From assembly GCA_039028895.1 (NCBI GenBank), contig JBCCHF010000025.1:1-64000 (forward strand): 64,000 nucleotides of DNA. Direction: 5' to 3'. The position numbers and the translations under genes were made by a program. Shown piece by piece: positions 36,637 to 49,300 of this stretch; within the stretch, counting starts at the first letter, position 1; each line of letters begins with the position of its first letter. The notes below the pieces were generated by a model. It made no database searches. It was not told where the DNA came from and saw only the letters and a program-made list of their open reading frames with translations. Source of the stretch: JAHDCJ01 sp039028895. Lineage in GTDB: Bacteria; Bacteroidota; Bacteroidia; Chitinophagales; Saprospiraceae.

Positions 36637-38188
36637 TTTCGATTAAACCTTTTAAGAACTCAGCATATTTTCTGTGTCCTTCATTATTAAAATGGCTGTT
36701 CATTAGATTATAGTCCTTATAGGTAAGACTCGGGCAAAGGACATAATTTTGGTCAACAAAAAGATTAGAATAATCTTCAACTTTGGTTAATTGTTTTCCT
36801 GCAAGGTCTGGAATAATGGATAAGATAAATCGGGCTCCATGTTTTTCACTGATCTCTTTTATTTTTTGGCATTTCTCATTGGCATTTGGAATATCCGATT
36901 TTAGGAACTCGATTTCTTCCTGGTATTTTTTAAGGAATGTTAAAGTTAATGGACTCAATCTATCCGATAGATTAATAGATTGAACGAAAAAAGTGCCTAT
37001 GACGGTATGTTTTAATCCTTTCCCAATAATACCTAAATTCATAGGTGTATAAATGCTTCCCAAGTTGGCTTCATAGGCTTCCTGCGCATTATCCAAATAA
37101 ATTCCATAATTGTTTGAATTTAGGTTTCCTGCGTTTGTAGGATAAAAGGCAGGAAATCCAGGATTGATCTCTTTTTTATAGTATTGAACGTCATTTCCAA
37201 GGAAGAAATTGACGATTACGATATCTGGCTCTATTATAGGAATAAAGGTTTCAGCAATTTGTTGGTAATGGGTGGGGTCGGTTCCACTCATGCCAGTGTT
37301 ATAAACCATATAGTTAGAGGCTAATAGGAGATCTGCGAAACCATTAATAATTGGCTCGGCTACCTGGCCGAATGTAAAAGAATCCCCGATCAATAATACC
37401 CTCTTAGCCACTGAAGCAGTTGAGTCAAAAGGGATGCTTCGATAGCCATATTCATTGAGTGGACGATGTAAATATGTCCATAGGGCAGATTCGTAAGTAC
37501 TAAACTCAGTTAAAGACTTTTGCTTTAGTGCTGTTAATTTTTTTGATAATAAATGGTCACTATTTTCTAGATGCAAGTCAATAAATACTTGGCTTAAACT
37601 GTAAATTTCAGTGTATTCCTTTGGATCAACCTCCAATTTAGATGAAGGTATGCTCTTGCCTAAATGATAATCAACGGTTGAGTTTACATCATAAATTGCC
37701 TTTGGGGTTGCTCTGAAAAGTCCCAGGGAATCGCCCTCTAAACCTTCGTAAATTTCCAGGTTTTCTACAGTTTTAAACCAAATTTGTTTACCTATTTGGA
37801 TGCCATCCGACTGGTAACCCATAAGCCTTAAACCGATCTCGGAAATCGTCAAACAAATTACCAATACCGTCACAGAAAGGATATACTCAGGTCTGAAAAG
37901 CGATTCTTTGTTTTTTAAGAATAAATAAACCCGCCTTACAAAAAAAGCATTGGTAATAATAAAGGCTATAGCCAGGGACAAAATTCCCCAAAAACTGTTG
38001 TGAGCCACCCAATAAAGTAGACTATAAAACCTGGGGAACCAAGCCTTGAATTCTGCTTTGGAGCTATCTGTGAGCAAATGTAAATCCAGGATAAAGGCAC
38101 TCAAGCTGTAGAGCCATAAATTGATGATAATAAACAAGATCAACAAAATCCAGGGTCCAGGGAAAATTGGAGGATTAGAAGATTTCAT
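36626..38188 (-). CDS. Membrane-anchored SGNH/GDSL-like protein
   Basis: This 520-residue protein has three or four N-terminal membrane spans to about residue 120 and then a periplasmic domain. LLIGDSFTFGQ places the nucleophile serine at S270, VNFFLGNDVQYY is the Asn block, and MNSHFNNEGHRKYAEF is the final His block, where the usual aspartate appears as Asn. The protein may therefore be a weak enzyme or a binding protein. The start ATG overlaps the stop of the upstream glycosyltransferase gene as ATGA (38185-38188). It is probably involved in acyl modification of the glycan made by this operon. Confidence 0.75.
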   Translation of the reverse strand: MKSSNPPIFPGPWILLILFIIINLWLYSLSAFILDLHLLTDSSKAEFKAWFPRFYSLLYWVAHNSFWGILSLAIAFIITNAFFVRRVYLFLKNKESLFRPEYILSVTVLVICLTISEIGLRLMGYQSDGIQIGKQIWFKTVENLEIYEGLEGDSLGLFRATPKAIYDVNSTVDYHLGKSIPSSKLEVDPKEYTEIYSLSQVFIDLHLENSDHLLSKKLTALKQKSLTEFSTYESALWTYLHRPLNEYGYRSIPFDSTASVAKRVLLIGDSFTFGQVAEPIINGFADLLLASNYMVYNTGMSGTDPTHYQQIAETFIPIIEPDIVIVNFFLGNDVQYYKKEINPGFPAFYPTNAGNLNSNNYGIYLDNAQEAYEANLGSIYTPMNLGIIGKGLKHTVIGTFFVQSINLSDRLSPLTLTFLKKYQEEIEFLKSDIPNANEKCQKIKEISEKHGARFILSIIPDLAGKQLTKVEDYSNLFVDQNYVLCPSLTYKDYNLMNSHFNNEGHRKYAEFLKGLIESDE

Positions 38189-40215
38189 AAAATGGATCGT
38201 TTTATGATTTCTGCCAGGTGCTCAATGTTATTGCTTATCAGGCTATTGGCCTGGATAGCCAGACGAGCTTCATGGGCCATTTGCTTTGCATAGGCCTTAT
38301 CTGAAAGCATTTTTACCATGGCTTCTGCCATTCCATCAAGATCAAATTCGTCAACCAGCAAACCTGTTTTCCTGTCTTCAATGATCTCCGCTATCCCAGC
38401 GTGACGCGTGGCAATTACTGGAATACCTGAAGCAAGCGCTTCCATGATAGCAACGGGAGTACCTTCTTTATCGCCAAAAATGGGTGTTGTCACAGAATGT
38501 TGAACAAAAACGCTGACTTTTGACATTTCAGCTTTTACTGCTTCGTGTGGTAGTATGCCTTTAAACTCAACTTTATCTTCAATCTTCAACGCTCTAACCA
38601 GGCTGTGGCAAATTTCAAAAATCCCGGTTGCACCATCATTTCCACCTATCATGACCAGGCGGGCTTCAGGAATTTTTTCCAATACTTTTTTAAATGCCAA
38701 AATGGTAATATGAGGACTTTTGGTCTCTGTAAACCTTCCTACCGTGAGAAAAGTAGGTGCATTTTGGCTATGATCTGAATAGGTGAAGTGTGCTGTTTCT
38801 ACGCCGCAAGGTAGATAAACCACTTTTTCTTTTGGCGCTCCCAGAATCAATAACTGTGAACAAAGATCTTCCGAAACACCAATAATGGAAGATGCATACC
38901 TGAATAAATCGTAATATGATTCTTGATAAATGCCAACCAGCTTTTTATGAAAAGCATCATAACTGTGAAAAATAACAATCAAAGGGATGCCAAGCTCTTT
39001 ACAGATTGGATTTAAGGCTACTCCTGTAGGACCAAATTCAGCTAGCACTAACCTGATGTCATTTCGTGAAAAATATTTTTTCAGATAGTACGCATTCAGA
39101 CTGGCAGGTGGTTTCCCCAAATTGTCCTCCCATAGAAATAACAAGGGATGAATATGATCGTGATTGATCTTAAACCTGGGGAAATAACTGTCTTTCCCAT
39201 GAAGATAATGTACCTGGAAAGGTAATTTCAAAACATGCTGGCGAACAAAGGTTTCAGAGAATTTTGCACGACTTCGGTTAACAAGAGCAATCTGTTTTGG
39301 TTGCCCTTTCAACTTGATGGCATCTTCTCCATTTTTCATTATGGGGAGTGGCTCTTGCTTGTAACTTTGTGGATTTTTATTTTCCTTCTTTGACGTCAAT
39401 AACAGCCTGTATTTGTTCAACTTCATGAACGGCCATTTAGCCCATTGCGGAAGTATGTTTTGGAAAGCAATGGCATGAATAACCAACCAAAGGAAAAAGT
39501 AAGGAGAAATCAATATGCAGAATGCCAATGCCCAATAAGGAAGCCACCTGGAATAATTCGGATTAAGATAGCTATGGCCATATGGGCCATGCAATATCAT
39601 AAATCTATGGGCAAAAAACTTTCTCTCGATTGGATACTTAATAAAGACCCATAAAACAGGGAGTACGAAAAACCATGTTAAATATGTAATACTTATCCAG
39701 GTTGTAAAAGCAAGGAAAGTCAAGATTTCAGGAAACACAATCCACCAAAAACGCCTCTTTGACCAGGTTTTCCCGTTTTTTTCATTGATTAACAGCTCTT
39801 TATCAGGAATCACTTTTTCCAGATTTTCAAATTGGTGGATCAAAATTTGATTCATCCCGTATAGTGTTATCCAGATAGATAACAGGCTAATGAAAACCCA
39901 ATCAATATCTTCAATAAGGAATGGCGAACATCCAAAAACAGCAATACCAAGTGGAATGAGATAGGTAAGAACGCTGAATAAAAATAATTCGAAGGTATTT
40001 TTTATGCCTGGTTTAAACCACTGAATGAGCGCTGGAATAAAATTCAGGAGGCTAACATAAACTAAAGCAGCGACTAGGTAAGGCCAAATAATTTTTAATT
40101 CAAAACCTTTAATAGCGGCGATAAGGTAGACTATGCCCAAGATGATTGGGGCTCTATTTACCCACCATCTACTGGAGAAAAACTCGATTAGTATCTTATA
40201 CCCAACTTTAGCCAT
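38185..40215 (-). CDS. Family 4 glycosyltransferase with an N-terminal membrane domain
   Basis: This is a 676-residue fusion. Residues 1 to about 280 are hydrophobic with seven or so membrane spans and no recognised family. Residues about 310-670 form a GT-B family 4 glycosyltransferase with FLTVGRFTETKSPHITI, ARLVMIGGNDGA and the C-terminal donor-binding region EGTPVAIMEALASGIPVIAT (E-x7-E type). A membrane-embedded GT4 suggests work on a lipid-linked intermediate at the cytoplasmic face. It is the first gene of a three-gene minus-strand operon; the terminator of the upstream giant HYR gene lies just before it. Confidence 0.85.
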   Translation of the reverse strand: MAKVGYKILIEFFSSRWWVNRAPIILGIVYLIAAIKGFELKIIWPYLVAALVYVSLLNFIPALIQWFKPGIKNTFELFLFSVLTYLIPLGIAVFGCSPFLIEDIDWVFISLLSIWITLYGMNQILIHQFENLEKVIPDKELLINEKNGKTWSKRRFWWIVFPEILTFLAFTTWISITYLTWFFVLPVLWVFIKYPIERKFFAHRFMILHGPYGHSYLNPNYSRWLPYWALAFCILISPYFFLWLVIHAIAFQNILPQWAKWPFMKLNKYRLLLTSKKENKNPQSYKQEPLPIMKNGEDAIKLKGQPKQIALVNRSRAKFSETFVRQHVLKLPFQVHYLHGKDSYFPRFKINHDHIHPLLFLWEDNLGKPPASLNAYYLKKYFSRNDIRLVLAEFGPTGVALNPICKELGIPLIVIFHSYDAFHKKLVGIYQESYYDLFRYASSIIGVSEDLCSQLLILGAPKEKVVYLPCGVETAHFTYSDHSQNAPTFLTVGRFTETKSPHITILAFKKVLEKIPEARLVMIGGNDGATGIFEICHSLVRALKIEDKVEFKGILPHEAVKAEMSKVSVFVQHSVTTPIFGDKEGTPVAIMEALASGIPVIATRHAGIAEIIEDRKTGLLVDEFDLDGMAEAMVKMLSDKAYAKQMAHEARLAIQANSLISNNIEHLAEIIKRSIL

Positions 40216-40302
40216 TACGCCTGTTAATTTATTCGGGTGTCATTTCATTTTGCTTTTCACACCTTTTGGAAACGAATTGTAAATGTAAAAAGAACAAACT
40301 TG

Positions 40303-40342
40303 CTAAGAAAAAAGGACCAAACCTTATGCAGATTTGGTCCTT
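40303..40342 (-). terminator. Rho-independent terminator of the 3,708-residue HYR gene
   Basis: On the minus strand the stem AAGGACCAAA/TTTGGTCCTT (10 bp perfect, loop of 11 bases, 40312-40342) is followed by TTTTTTCTT. It lies 22 bp after the stop of the giant gene, so it separates that gene from the glycosyltransferase operon that starts at 40215. Confidence 0.85.
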
Positions 40343-40364
40343 GTAAAATTTAAAAATATGCGTT

Positions 40365-43300
40365 CTAGTAGGGTGTATGTGCATTTCTACCGTAAGAGAA
40401 GAACAAGAGATTGACATCATTGAGGTCGACCATTCCATCTCCGTTGGCATCCCATGGTGCATAAACACCTGTTGAGAGATAGTTTATGAATAACAGGTTT
40501 GCATCGTTGGCATCAATTTGAAGGTCCAGCGATTGAACATTACCCGGGACCATACCAAAGAGCACACCATTTACGGAAGGCATAGTTAACATTGGATCAT
40601 CGTTAAGTATCGGATTGTCAAATGCCTGACTCAGGCTTGTTGTGAAATCATGGCAAAACTGTCCGCCAGTAACCGGAACCTGAAACGGCAATGGTGTACT
40701 GATCGGCAAATGGTTGTAATGCACCAATTCAACAAAGAACAGTTGGCCCGGATTAAGCACTACTTGTGGTAATTGCCCGTCTACCGAGTTAATAGATCCA
40801 TTATTATGCAAAATAACAGCCTCCTGGTAAAGGATAATTGAAGGATCAACACCATCCCTGATATTCATCAGCAGCCAATCACTCATATCCAATGGCATAA
40901 GAGGTAATGTCGGGAATGCTTCCGGACCATTATAGTTCCAGGGTGCCATATTATATGGATGCTGTAATGGAATAAGATCCTGGTCTCTAAGTGTAGTTCT
41001 CATAGGCGGAGTCGGTAAGAACACGAGTGGATCAAACATGCCGCCCAGGTAAGTGGTGAGACATAACTCAACAGTTTGTAAATTACCCTGGTCAACAAAT
41101 ATTGTCGCTGAAGCTGAACAACCATTGTCATCCAAAACAGTAACAATATAAGATTGTAAACCAGCTAATCCGCCAATATCTTCAGTAGTCTCGCCATTTG
41201 ACCAAAGGACCTGGTAAGGTGGCATACCACCGGAAATCGTCAGGTCAATAGCACCATCAAGGATTCCAGGACCAGACTCATCAGTTACAGTAGATGAAAG
41301 GACAATTGGATTACCATTTTCAACAGTTACTGTAGCTGAACATGTGGAGGTATTACCATTGGAATCAGTGACTGTTAATACCACTGTATTATCTCCCTGG
41401 TCAGCACAGTCGAAGCTGTTAATGTTAATACTGAGAGCGCCAATCCCACAATTATCAGTTGACCCGCCATCTACCTGTGAAGCTGTAATCGAAGCATTTC
41501 CGGATTGATCAAGCTGGACGGTAATATCTGTACAAGTAGCTGTTGGATCAGTATTGTCTTCAACGATAATTTCAGCCGTACAGTTGTCACTGTTTCCACT
41601 GTTGTCTACAACTGTGAGCATAACAAAGTTTTGACCGACATTACCACAATCAAAGGTGGTTTTGTCAAGCATCAAATTGTCAATAGCACAATTATCTGTA
41701 GAACTACCTCCTACCTGACTCGTCGTAATAGTAGCCTCACCGTTTCCATCTAGTTGAATGGTCAGATCGGCACAAACAGCTACAGGTGGTGTAATATCAA
41801 AAACGTTTACTGTGGCCGAACAAGTAGCAGAATTACCATTACTATCTGTTACAGTCAGAATAGTAGTCGTGTTACCACCTACATCATTGCAATCAAATGT
41901 TGTCTGACTCAGGCTAATACCAGCAATGCCGCAGGCATCATTTGAGCCATTATCAACATCACTTGCCGCAATAGTGGCAGTACCTGCAGGTGACAGGTTA
42001 ACATTCACATCCTGGCATTCGGCATTTGGTGCTACATTATCTTCAACGGTTACTGTAGATGTACATGTTGCGGTATTTCCATTATTGTCGTCAACCGTTA
42101 ATGTAACAGTATTTGGTCCCACCTCATTACAAGTGAAACTATTTATATCAATCGATAAAGATAAATTTCCACAAATATCCGAGGAGTTAATTCCAACATC
42201 ATTTGCTGTAAATGTGGCATTACCTGAAGCATCAAGTTGAACTGTCAGATCATTACAGACAGCAACAGGTGGTGTATTGTCCTCAACAGTAACATTAGCC
42301 GTGCAGGTACCAACATTGCCATTTACATCAGTTACACTAAGAATAACTGGTACCGGGCTGCCAATATCTGAACAGGTAAATGTATCAGGACTAACACTGG
42401 ACTGATCAATGCCACAGGCGTCTGATGCACTTAACTCAACCTGATCTGCAGTTATAGAGGCATTGCCTGAATTATCCAACTGAACGGTGATATCCTGACA
42501 GACGACTACCGGATCAACGTTATCTTCAACGGTAACGATGGAAGTACATGAAGACTGATTAAGGTTTAAATCAAACACTACAAGTACAAGGGTATTTGAA
42601 CCGACATCACTACAACCAAAATTCCTGGGGATTTCTTCAAATGGTCTTAGACCACAGGCATCCGAGGATCCATTATCCAATTGAGCGTCAAATATCGTAG
42701 CATTACCTGTAGCATCCAATTGTACAGTAATATCCTGGCAAATGGCTACTGGGGCGATATTATCCTCAACGGAAACATTAGATGTACAGGTAGAAGCATT
42801 GTTGTCTGTATCAGTTACTGTAAGCGTAACTGTGTTATTGCCAACATCGCTACAGTCAAATGTACTCGGGCTTACCGAAATTGAAGCGATGCCACAATTA
42901 TCACTTGAACCGTTATCCACCTGCTGAGCTGTAATGGAACCATTACCACTAGCATCCAGCTGTACAGTTACATCCTGGCAAATTGCAACAGGAGGTGTAG
43001 GATCTTCAATGGTAACATTAGCGGTACAGGTTGAAGAGTTGCCGTTAACATCTACTACCGTCAAAGTGACGGTGTTATTGCCGCCATTGTTACAGCTAAA
43101 TGTATTCGGATTAACCGAAATTGAAGCAATACCACAGTTGTCGCTTGAACCGTTATCAACTTGCTGCGCTGTGACAGATCCGTTTCCTTGTGGATCCAAC
43201 TGAACGGTTACATCCTGGCATATCGCCACAGGAGGTACATTATCTTCAACAGTAACATTAGCCGTGCAGGTAGAGGAATTGCCATTGACATCCAATACAG

Positions 43301-46300
43301 TTAATGTAGTGGTAGTATTTCCTACATCGCTACAGTTAAATGTGCTCTGACTTAGCGATAGTGAAGCAATGCCACAGTTGTCGTTAGAGCCATTGTCAAC
43401 ATCTTGAGCAGTGGTAGAACCATTGCCATTGGCATCCAGTTGGACGGTTACATCCTGGCAAATAGCGACAGGAGGAATATTATCCTCAACGGTAATGCTT
43501 GCACTACATGATGCGGTATTACCATTGACATCTTCAACATTGAGTTGGACCGTATTGGCCTGCCCGACATTAGCACATCCGAGTTGGACTAATTGGAATC
43601 CGTTCACATTAAGTGACGCGATACCGCAGGCATCACCAGAACCATTATCCACTTGTTGTGGTGTCACTGAGGCTGATCCACCGGCATCGAGTTGAACAGT
43701 TAGGTCCTGACAAATTGCTGTCGGAGCGATATTATCTTCAACAGTAACATTAGCCGTGCAAGTAGAAGAATTACCATTGACATCCAATACAGTTAATGTA
43801 GTGGTATTATTTCCTACATCGCTACAGTTAAATGTGCTCTGACTTAGCGATAGTGAGGCAATGCCACAGTTGTCGTTAGAGCCATTATCAACATTCTGGG
43901 CAGTGGTAGAACCATTGCCATTGGCATCCAGTTGGACGGTTACATCCTGGCAAATAGCGACAGGAGGAATATTATCCTCAACGGTAATGCTTGCGCTGCA
44001 TGACGCAGTATTACCATTTACATCCTCAACATTGAGCTGGATCGTATTGGCCTGCCCGACATTAGCACAACTTAACTGGACAAATGGGAATCCATTGACA
44101 TTAAGGGAGGCGATTCCACAAGCATCATCAGAGCCATTATCCACCTGTTGTGGTGTTACTGAGGCTGATCCACCGGCATCGAGTTGAACGGTCAGGTCTG
44201 CGCAAACAGCCGAAGGCGCAATATTATCTTCCACAGTAGCATTTGCCGTACAGGTGGAGGAGTTATTGTTAACATCGACTACTGTAAGCGTAACCGTATT
44301 GTTGCCAATATTGCTACAATCAAATGTGGAAGGATTTAACGAAATAGAGGCAACGCCACAATTGTCGTTTGAACCATTATCCACATCCTGAGCACTGGCA
44401 GAGCCATTACCATTGGCATCTAACTGCACAGTAACATCCTGGCAAATAGCAACTGGTGGTATATTGTCTTCAACAGTCACTGTTGCAAAACATGTTGAAA
44501 CATTATTATTATGGTCTGTAACCGTGAGGGTCACAGGATTACTTCCAACATCATTACAGGTAAACGAATTAGGTGCAACTGAGAGTGAAGCGATATTACA
44601 AGCATCATTTGACCCATCGTCTATTTGTTGAGGTGTAATCGATCCATCCCCATTAGCATCCAACTGAATGGTTATATCCTGACAAAGTGCGACAGGAGGT
44701 ATTCCATCCTCAACGGTGACATTGGCGGTACAAGTGGAGGCATTATTATTTTGGTCCATAACCGTTAGTGTTACGACCACTCCACCACTTACATCGTTAC
44801 AGTCAAATGTAGATACATCCAATGACAACGATGTAATACCGCAGGCGTCATTTGATCCATTGTCGACATCCTGGGCGGTAGTAGAACCAGTTCCATTGGC
44901 GTCAAGCTGGACGGTGACATCCTGGCAAATTGCTGTTGGTGCTTCATTGTCGTTGACAGTGATGTCAAATGTACAAGTTGAAGTGTTATTACAATTGTCG
45001 GTAGCAGTCACTGTAACAGTGGTAGAGCCGACAGGGAATAAGGTCCCCGGATTCTGACTATAAGATAATGTGGGGGTTCCACAATTATCAGAAGCTGATG
45101 CTCCAAATGGAACAACAGCACCACAAGTACCCTGGTCAGAATTTGTAGTGATATTGCCTGGGCAGCTAACTACTGGAGGTGTGGTATCTGTCAATTCAAT
45201 GACTTGTAAACAACTCACTGAATTACCAGCAGCATCAGTATAGGTCCATGTTCTCTCAACTGTCCATAGAACCGGGCAATTATTAGGATTAGGGCCTACC
45301 AGAGCATCCTGGTAAGAGGTTGTGCCACCAGGACAGTTATCGCCGACAGTAGGCATACCAGTAAGGGAAGGATCAACCAAAGGATCCTGTGGTGTATTAG
45401 ATGGCACCGGACTTTCATTGAAGCCTGGTGTCCACTCAATCGGCGCCAGTGGTGCAAAAGTCTGCAGAGAAGACCCTGTTACTTCTACAACATAAGGTAA
45501 GCCTGGGAAGAAAGCACCAACCGAAATCGTGTAATAATTTGCTGGATCCAAAGTAAATGTCATCGGGGGCCCACCAAAGTAGGAACCACCACCACCGCCA
45601 GGGATCAAATACATGTCATCTGCGAAACAATTGACATTTACCAATACCCCTGGTGCAGTAGAGAAAACGCTAATGTCACCCGATGTTCCCGGAGGAATTA
45701 TCCATGTGTCTACATTAGGTGCCCCATCTGCTAAACCAGTTAAAATTGCTGTGCCTAACAACGTTGGAACTCCAGGATCCATAGGATTACCATTAGGTTC
45801 CGGACTTTCCGGAACCGGTATTGGTGGATTCGGAGGACCTACGGGACATGCGATGGTCGGGTTTTCATTATCGTTTACGGTAATTGTAAATGAACAGCTT
45901 GCGCTATTACCTGAAGCATCAACCACTGTATAAGTCTCAGTGGTAATGCCTACAGGGAAGGTGCTACCAGAGCCTAAACCTGCAGTCTGATTGGTAACAG
46001 GCCCAGGACAATTATCATTGCCTGTAGGTGGTGCATAGCTCACAACAGCTCCACAATCACCTGGGTCGTTATCCACTGTAATATTTGCCGGACAAGCGAT
46101 CGTTGGATTTTCGTTATCATTTACGGTAATGGTGAATGAGCAGTTGGCACTATTACCAACAGCATCAACAACAGTGAAAGTTTCAGTTGTAATTCCAACA
46201 GGGAAGGTGCTTCCAGAACCTAAACCTGCAGTCTGATTGGTAACAGGCCCAGGACAATTATCATTGCCAGTAGGTGTTGCATAGTTCACAAAAGCCCAAC

Positions 46301-49300
46301 AATCACCAGGGTCGTTATTCACTGTAATATTTGCCGGACAGACTATCGATGGATTTTCATTATCATTTACGGTAACGGTAAATGAGCAACTGGCACTATT
46401 ACCAGCAGCATCAACAACAGTGTAAGTTTCCGTTGTAGAACCAACAGGGAAAGTGCTTCCTGAACCTAAACCAGCAGTAAGATTGGTTACGGATCCCGGA
46501 CAATTGTCATTTCCTGAAGGGGTGTTATAGGTAACCACAGCCCCACAATTACCTGGGTCATTATTCACTGTGACATTAGGCGGACAAGCGATCGCCGGAT
46601 CTTCATTATCATTAACTGTAACTGAGAAGGTACAATCACTTTGATTACCACAGTCATCTGTAGCTGTTACAGTTACAGTTGTTGTGCCGACAGAGAATAA
46701 GGAACCAGATGCTGGACTTGAAATAATCCCCGGCGTACCACAATTATCTGTAGCTGTAGGGGTGAAGCTGACTACAGCACCACACTGCCCTGGGTCATTA
46801 TTAACGGTAGTATTTGACGGACAACTAACTACAGGAACTGTAGAATCATCAATTGTGATGATCTGGTCACAAGAACTCGTATTTCCAGCATCATCGATGG
46901 CTGTCCAGGTACGGGTAATGGTACTTTCCTGTAGACAACTTCCCGCTGATAATACATCAATATAAGATAGACCTGCAGGTAATAGTAATTGATCGGCATT
47001 TAGATCACCAGGAGAGTCGTTGGCAGGACCAGACCAGGAGAAGTTGGATCCACGACTGCCGTTTCCTGTTCTCTGGAGAGATTCTCCTGCAGGGGTAGAG
47101 CCAGTTTCTTCAACACCTACATCTGTACTTGTCATGCCATTAGCTGGCCCATTGGCTGCTGTAATCGTGCCTTCGTAGCTGAGGAATTCTATTACATTTC
47201 CAGAAGGATCGACCAATGCCAAGCCATCCGGAGCTCCATTTTGGATGCCAGGCTGAGCAAAACCAAGTGCTCCATAGCCACTGCCTTCATTATCAATCGT
47301 TCCAGCCAGAGCTACGGTATTGTAGGTTAGGTTGTCGTTGCCATTGTATAAAACAATTGACCAACCGACAAGGTTAACACCCGCGGTACCAGCCACTTCA
47401 ATAAATTCACCAGTGTCACCGCTTACATTATCGTAGTGGAATTCATTGATCCATACCTGCGGACCAATTGGACAATTGTCAGAGATGGAAGCTATTCCGG
47501 TATTGGAAATCTCAGTGCTTTCATCGCATTCAATGATAAGATTTGATGGACAGGTAACCATTGGCGGGGTATTATCTACAACGGTAATGGTCGCTGTACA
47601 ATTGTCTGTAAACGAACCATCACTAACGGTCAACGTAACAGTAGTAGTTCCTAGAGGATACGGCCCAGCTGGATTAACCGAAAAGATTAATGGATCACCA
47701 TCAGGATCAGTTGATCCACCATCAAAATCTGCAGCTAACGTAGTCATATCCATACAATTTGGTCCGGCATTGACCGTAAGATTTTGGCAAGCCGCGACTG
47801 GTGGCTGGTTACAAGCCATTAACGGATCGGTTACAAAGACATTGGCTGTACAGTCAGCACTGTTACCAGCATCGTCAGTTACCGTCAAGGTCACAGCGAC
47901 ATTTGTATCTACATCATTGCAATCAAACATATTTGGTGAAACTGCGAAGTTGGTTTCGCAATTATCTGAACTGCCATTGGCGATATCATCGATTTCACCT
48001 GTTGTCAGGGTATGATTACCAACAGTATTCAGTTGGATGGTGATATCGTTACAGGTAGCTACCGGATCTTCGGTATCGTTAACGGTGATGTTAAATGAGC
48101 ATTGGGCCGCATTACCCGCAGCATCAACTGCTGTACAGGATACTGGTGTAACTCCTACATTGAAGAAAGAGCCAGAAGCCGGGATACAATTAAATGCTAC
48201 ACCGGGACAATTATCATTTGCTGTGGTTGTATAATTTACAGTTGCCCCACATTGTCCTGGGTCATTATCAACAGTAATATCGCTCGGACAGGTAACTGTA
48301 GGATCTTCAGTATCGTTAACGGTGATGTTAAATGAGCATTGGCCTGTGTTACCAGCAACATCAGTAGCCGTGCAGGTTACTGGTGTAACTCCTACATTGA
48401 AGAAAGAGCCAGAAGCCGGGATACAATTAAAAGACACACCGGGACAATTATCATTTGCTGTGGTTGTATAATTTACAGTTGCCCCACATTGTCCAGAATC
48501 ATTATCAACAGTGATATCTGCCGGACAGGTAACTGTTGGGTTTTCGGTATCCTCCACTGTTACTTGAATAACATTAGAGGTGGCATCGTCACAGGAGACC
48601 GGGGCACAGCTGCGAATGGCCCTAAACCAGCTGGTCGTTGTCAAAGCTCCCGTATTGAAAGGGGTAAGGCCAGTTGTTGGAGAACCAGTATCTGTAAAAG
48701 GACCTCCAGCGCCTGTTGTAGAAACCTGCCACTGTTGTTGACATGGACTTACGCCACCACCAGGGCTTGGATTCAGCGTTGCAGATTGACCCGGGCAGAT
48801 TGTTGTAATCCCGTTTATGAAAATAGCAGGATCAGGTTGTACGACTACAGTAACGTTTCCGCAAGGTTCGGAATTGCCTACACAGCCGCCTTCGCCTCTG
48901 ACGAAATATACATTTGTCGTAACAGGGCTAACAGTTATAGATGTTCCGGAACCAACTGGGGTGCCTCCACAGTTACCGCTGTACCACTCCCAGGTTGTTG
49001 CATTGTTGAGGTTACCAGTAACGGTGAGTGTTGTAGTTCCCCCTTCACACATTTGCATAGGAGAAGCCGATACATTTGTTATAGTTGGCGGCTCGGTATT
49101 ATTTACTGTTAGGGTGAAGGTGCATTGGGCCGTTTCACCACAAGCATCTTCTGCTGTGGCAGTGATTGTTGTGGTGCCTACATTAAATGAACTACCTGGC
49201 CCCTGGGGAGCATAGGTAATCGAAGGCGTTCCACAATTGTCGGTAGCAGTTGCTACAAAAGTGACAGTTGCTGAACAAAGTCCAGGATCGTTATTAACCG

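Noticed and set aside
40229..40468. Minus-strand frame overlapping the 3' end of the giant HYR gene
   Set aside because: It is out of frame with the dockerin-like C-terminus and runs through the terminator hairpin at 40312-40342, so it is not a gene.
41315..44945. Possible CRISPR or non-coding repeat array
   Set aside because: The period is about 240 bp, the units code in phase for Ig-like repeats, and there are no short identical repeats with unique spacers.
47446..48015. Long plus-strand open frames opposite the giant HYR genes, up to 189 codons
   Set aside because: They are antisense to a well supported repeat protein, have low-complexity Val/Thr/Ser-rich products that mirror the repeat codons, and recur at each repeat unit. 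They are shadows.
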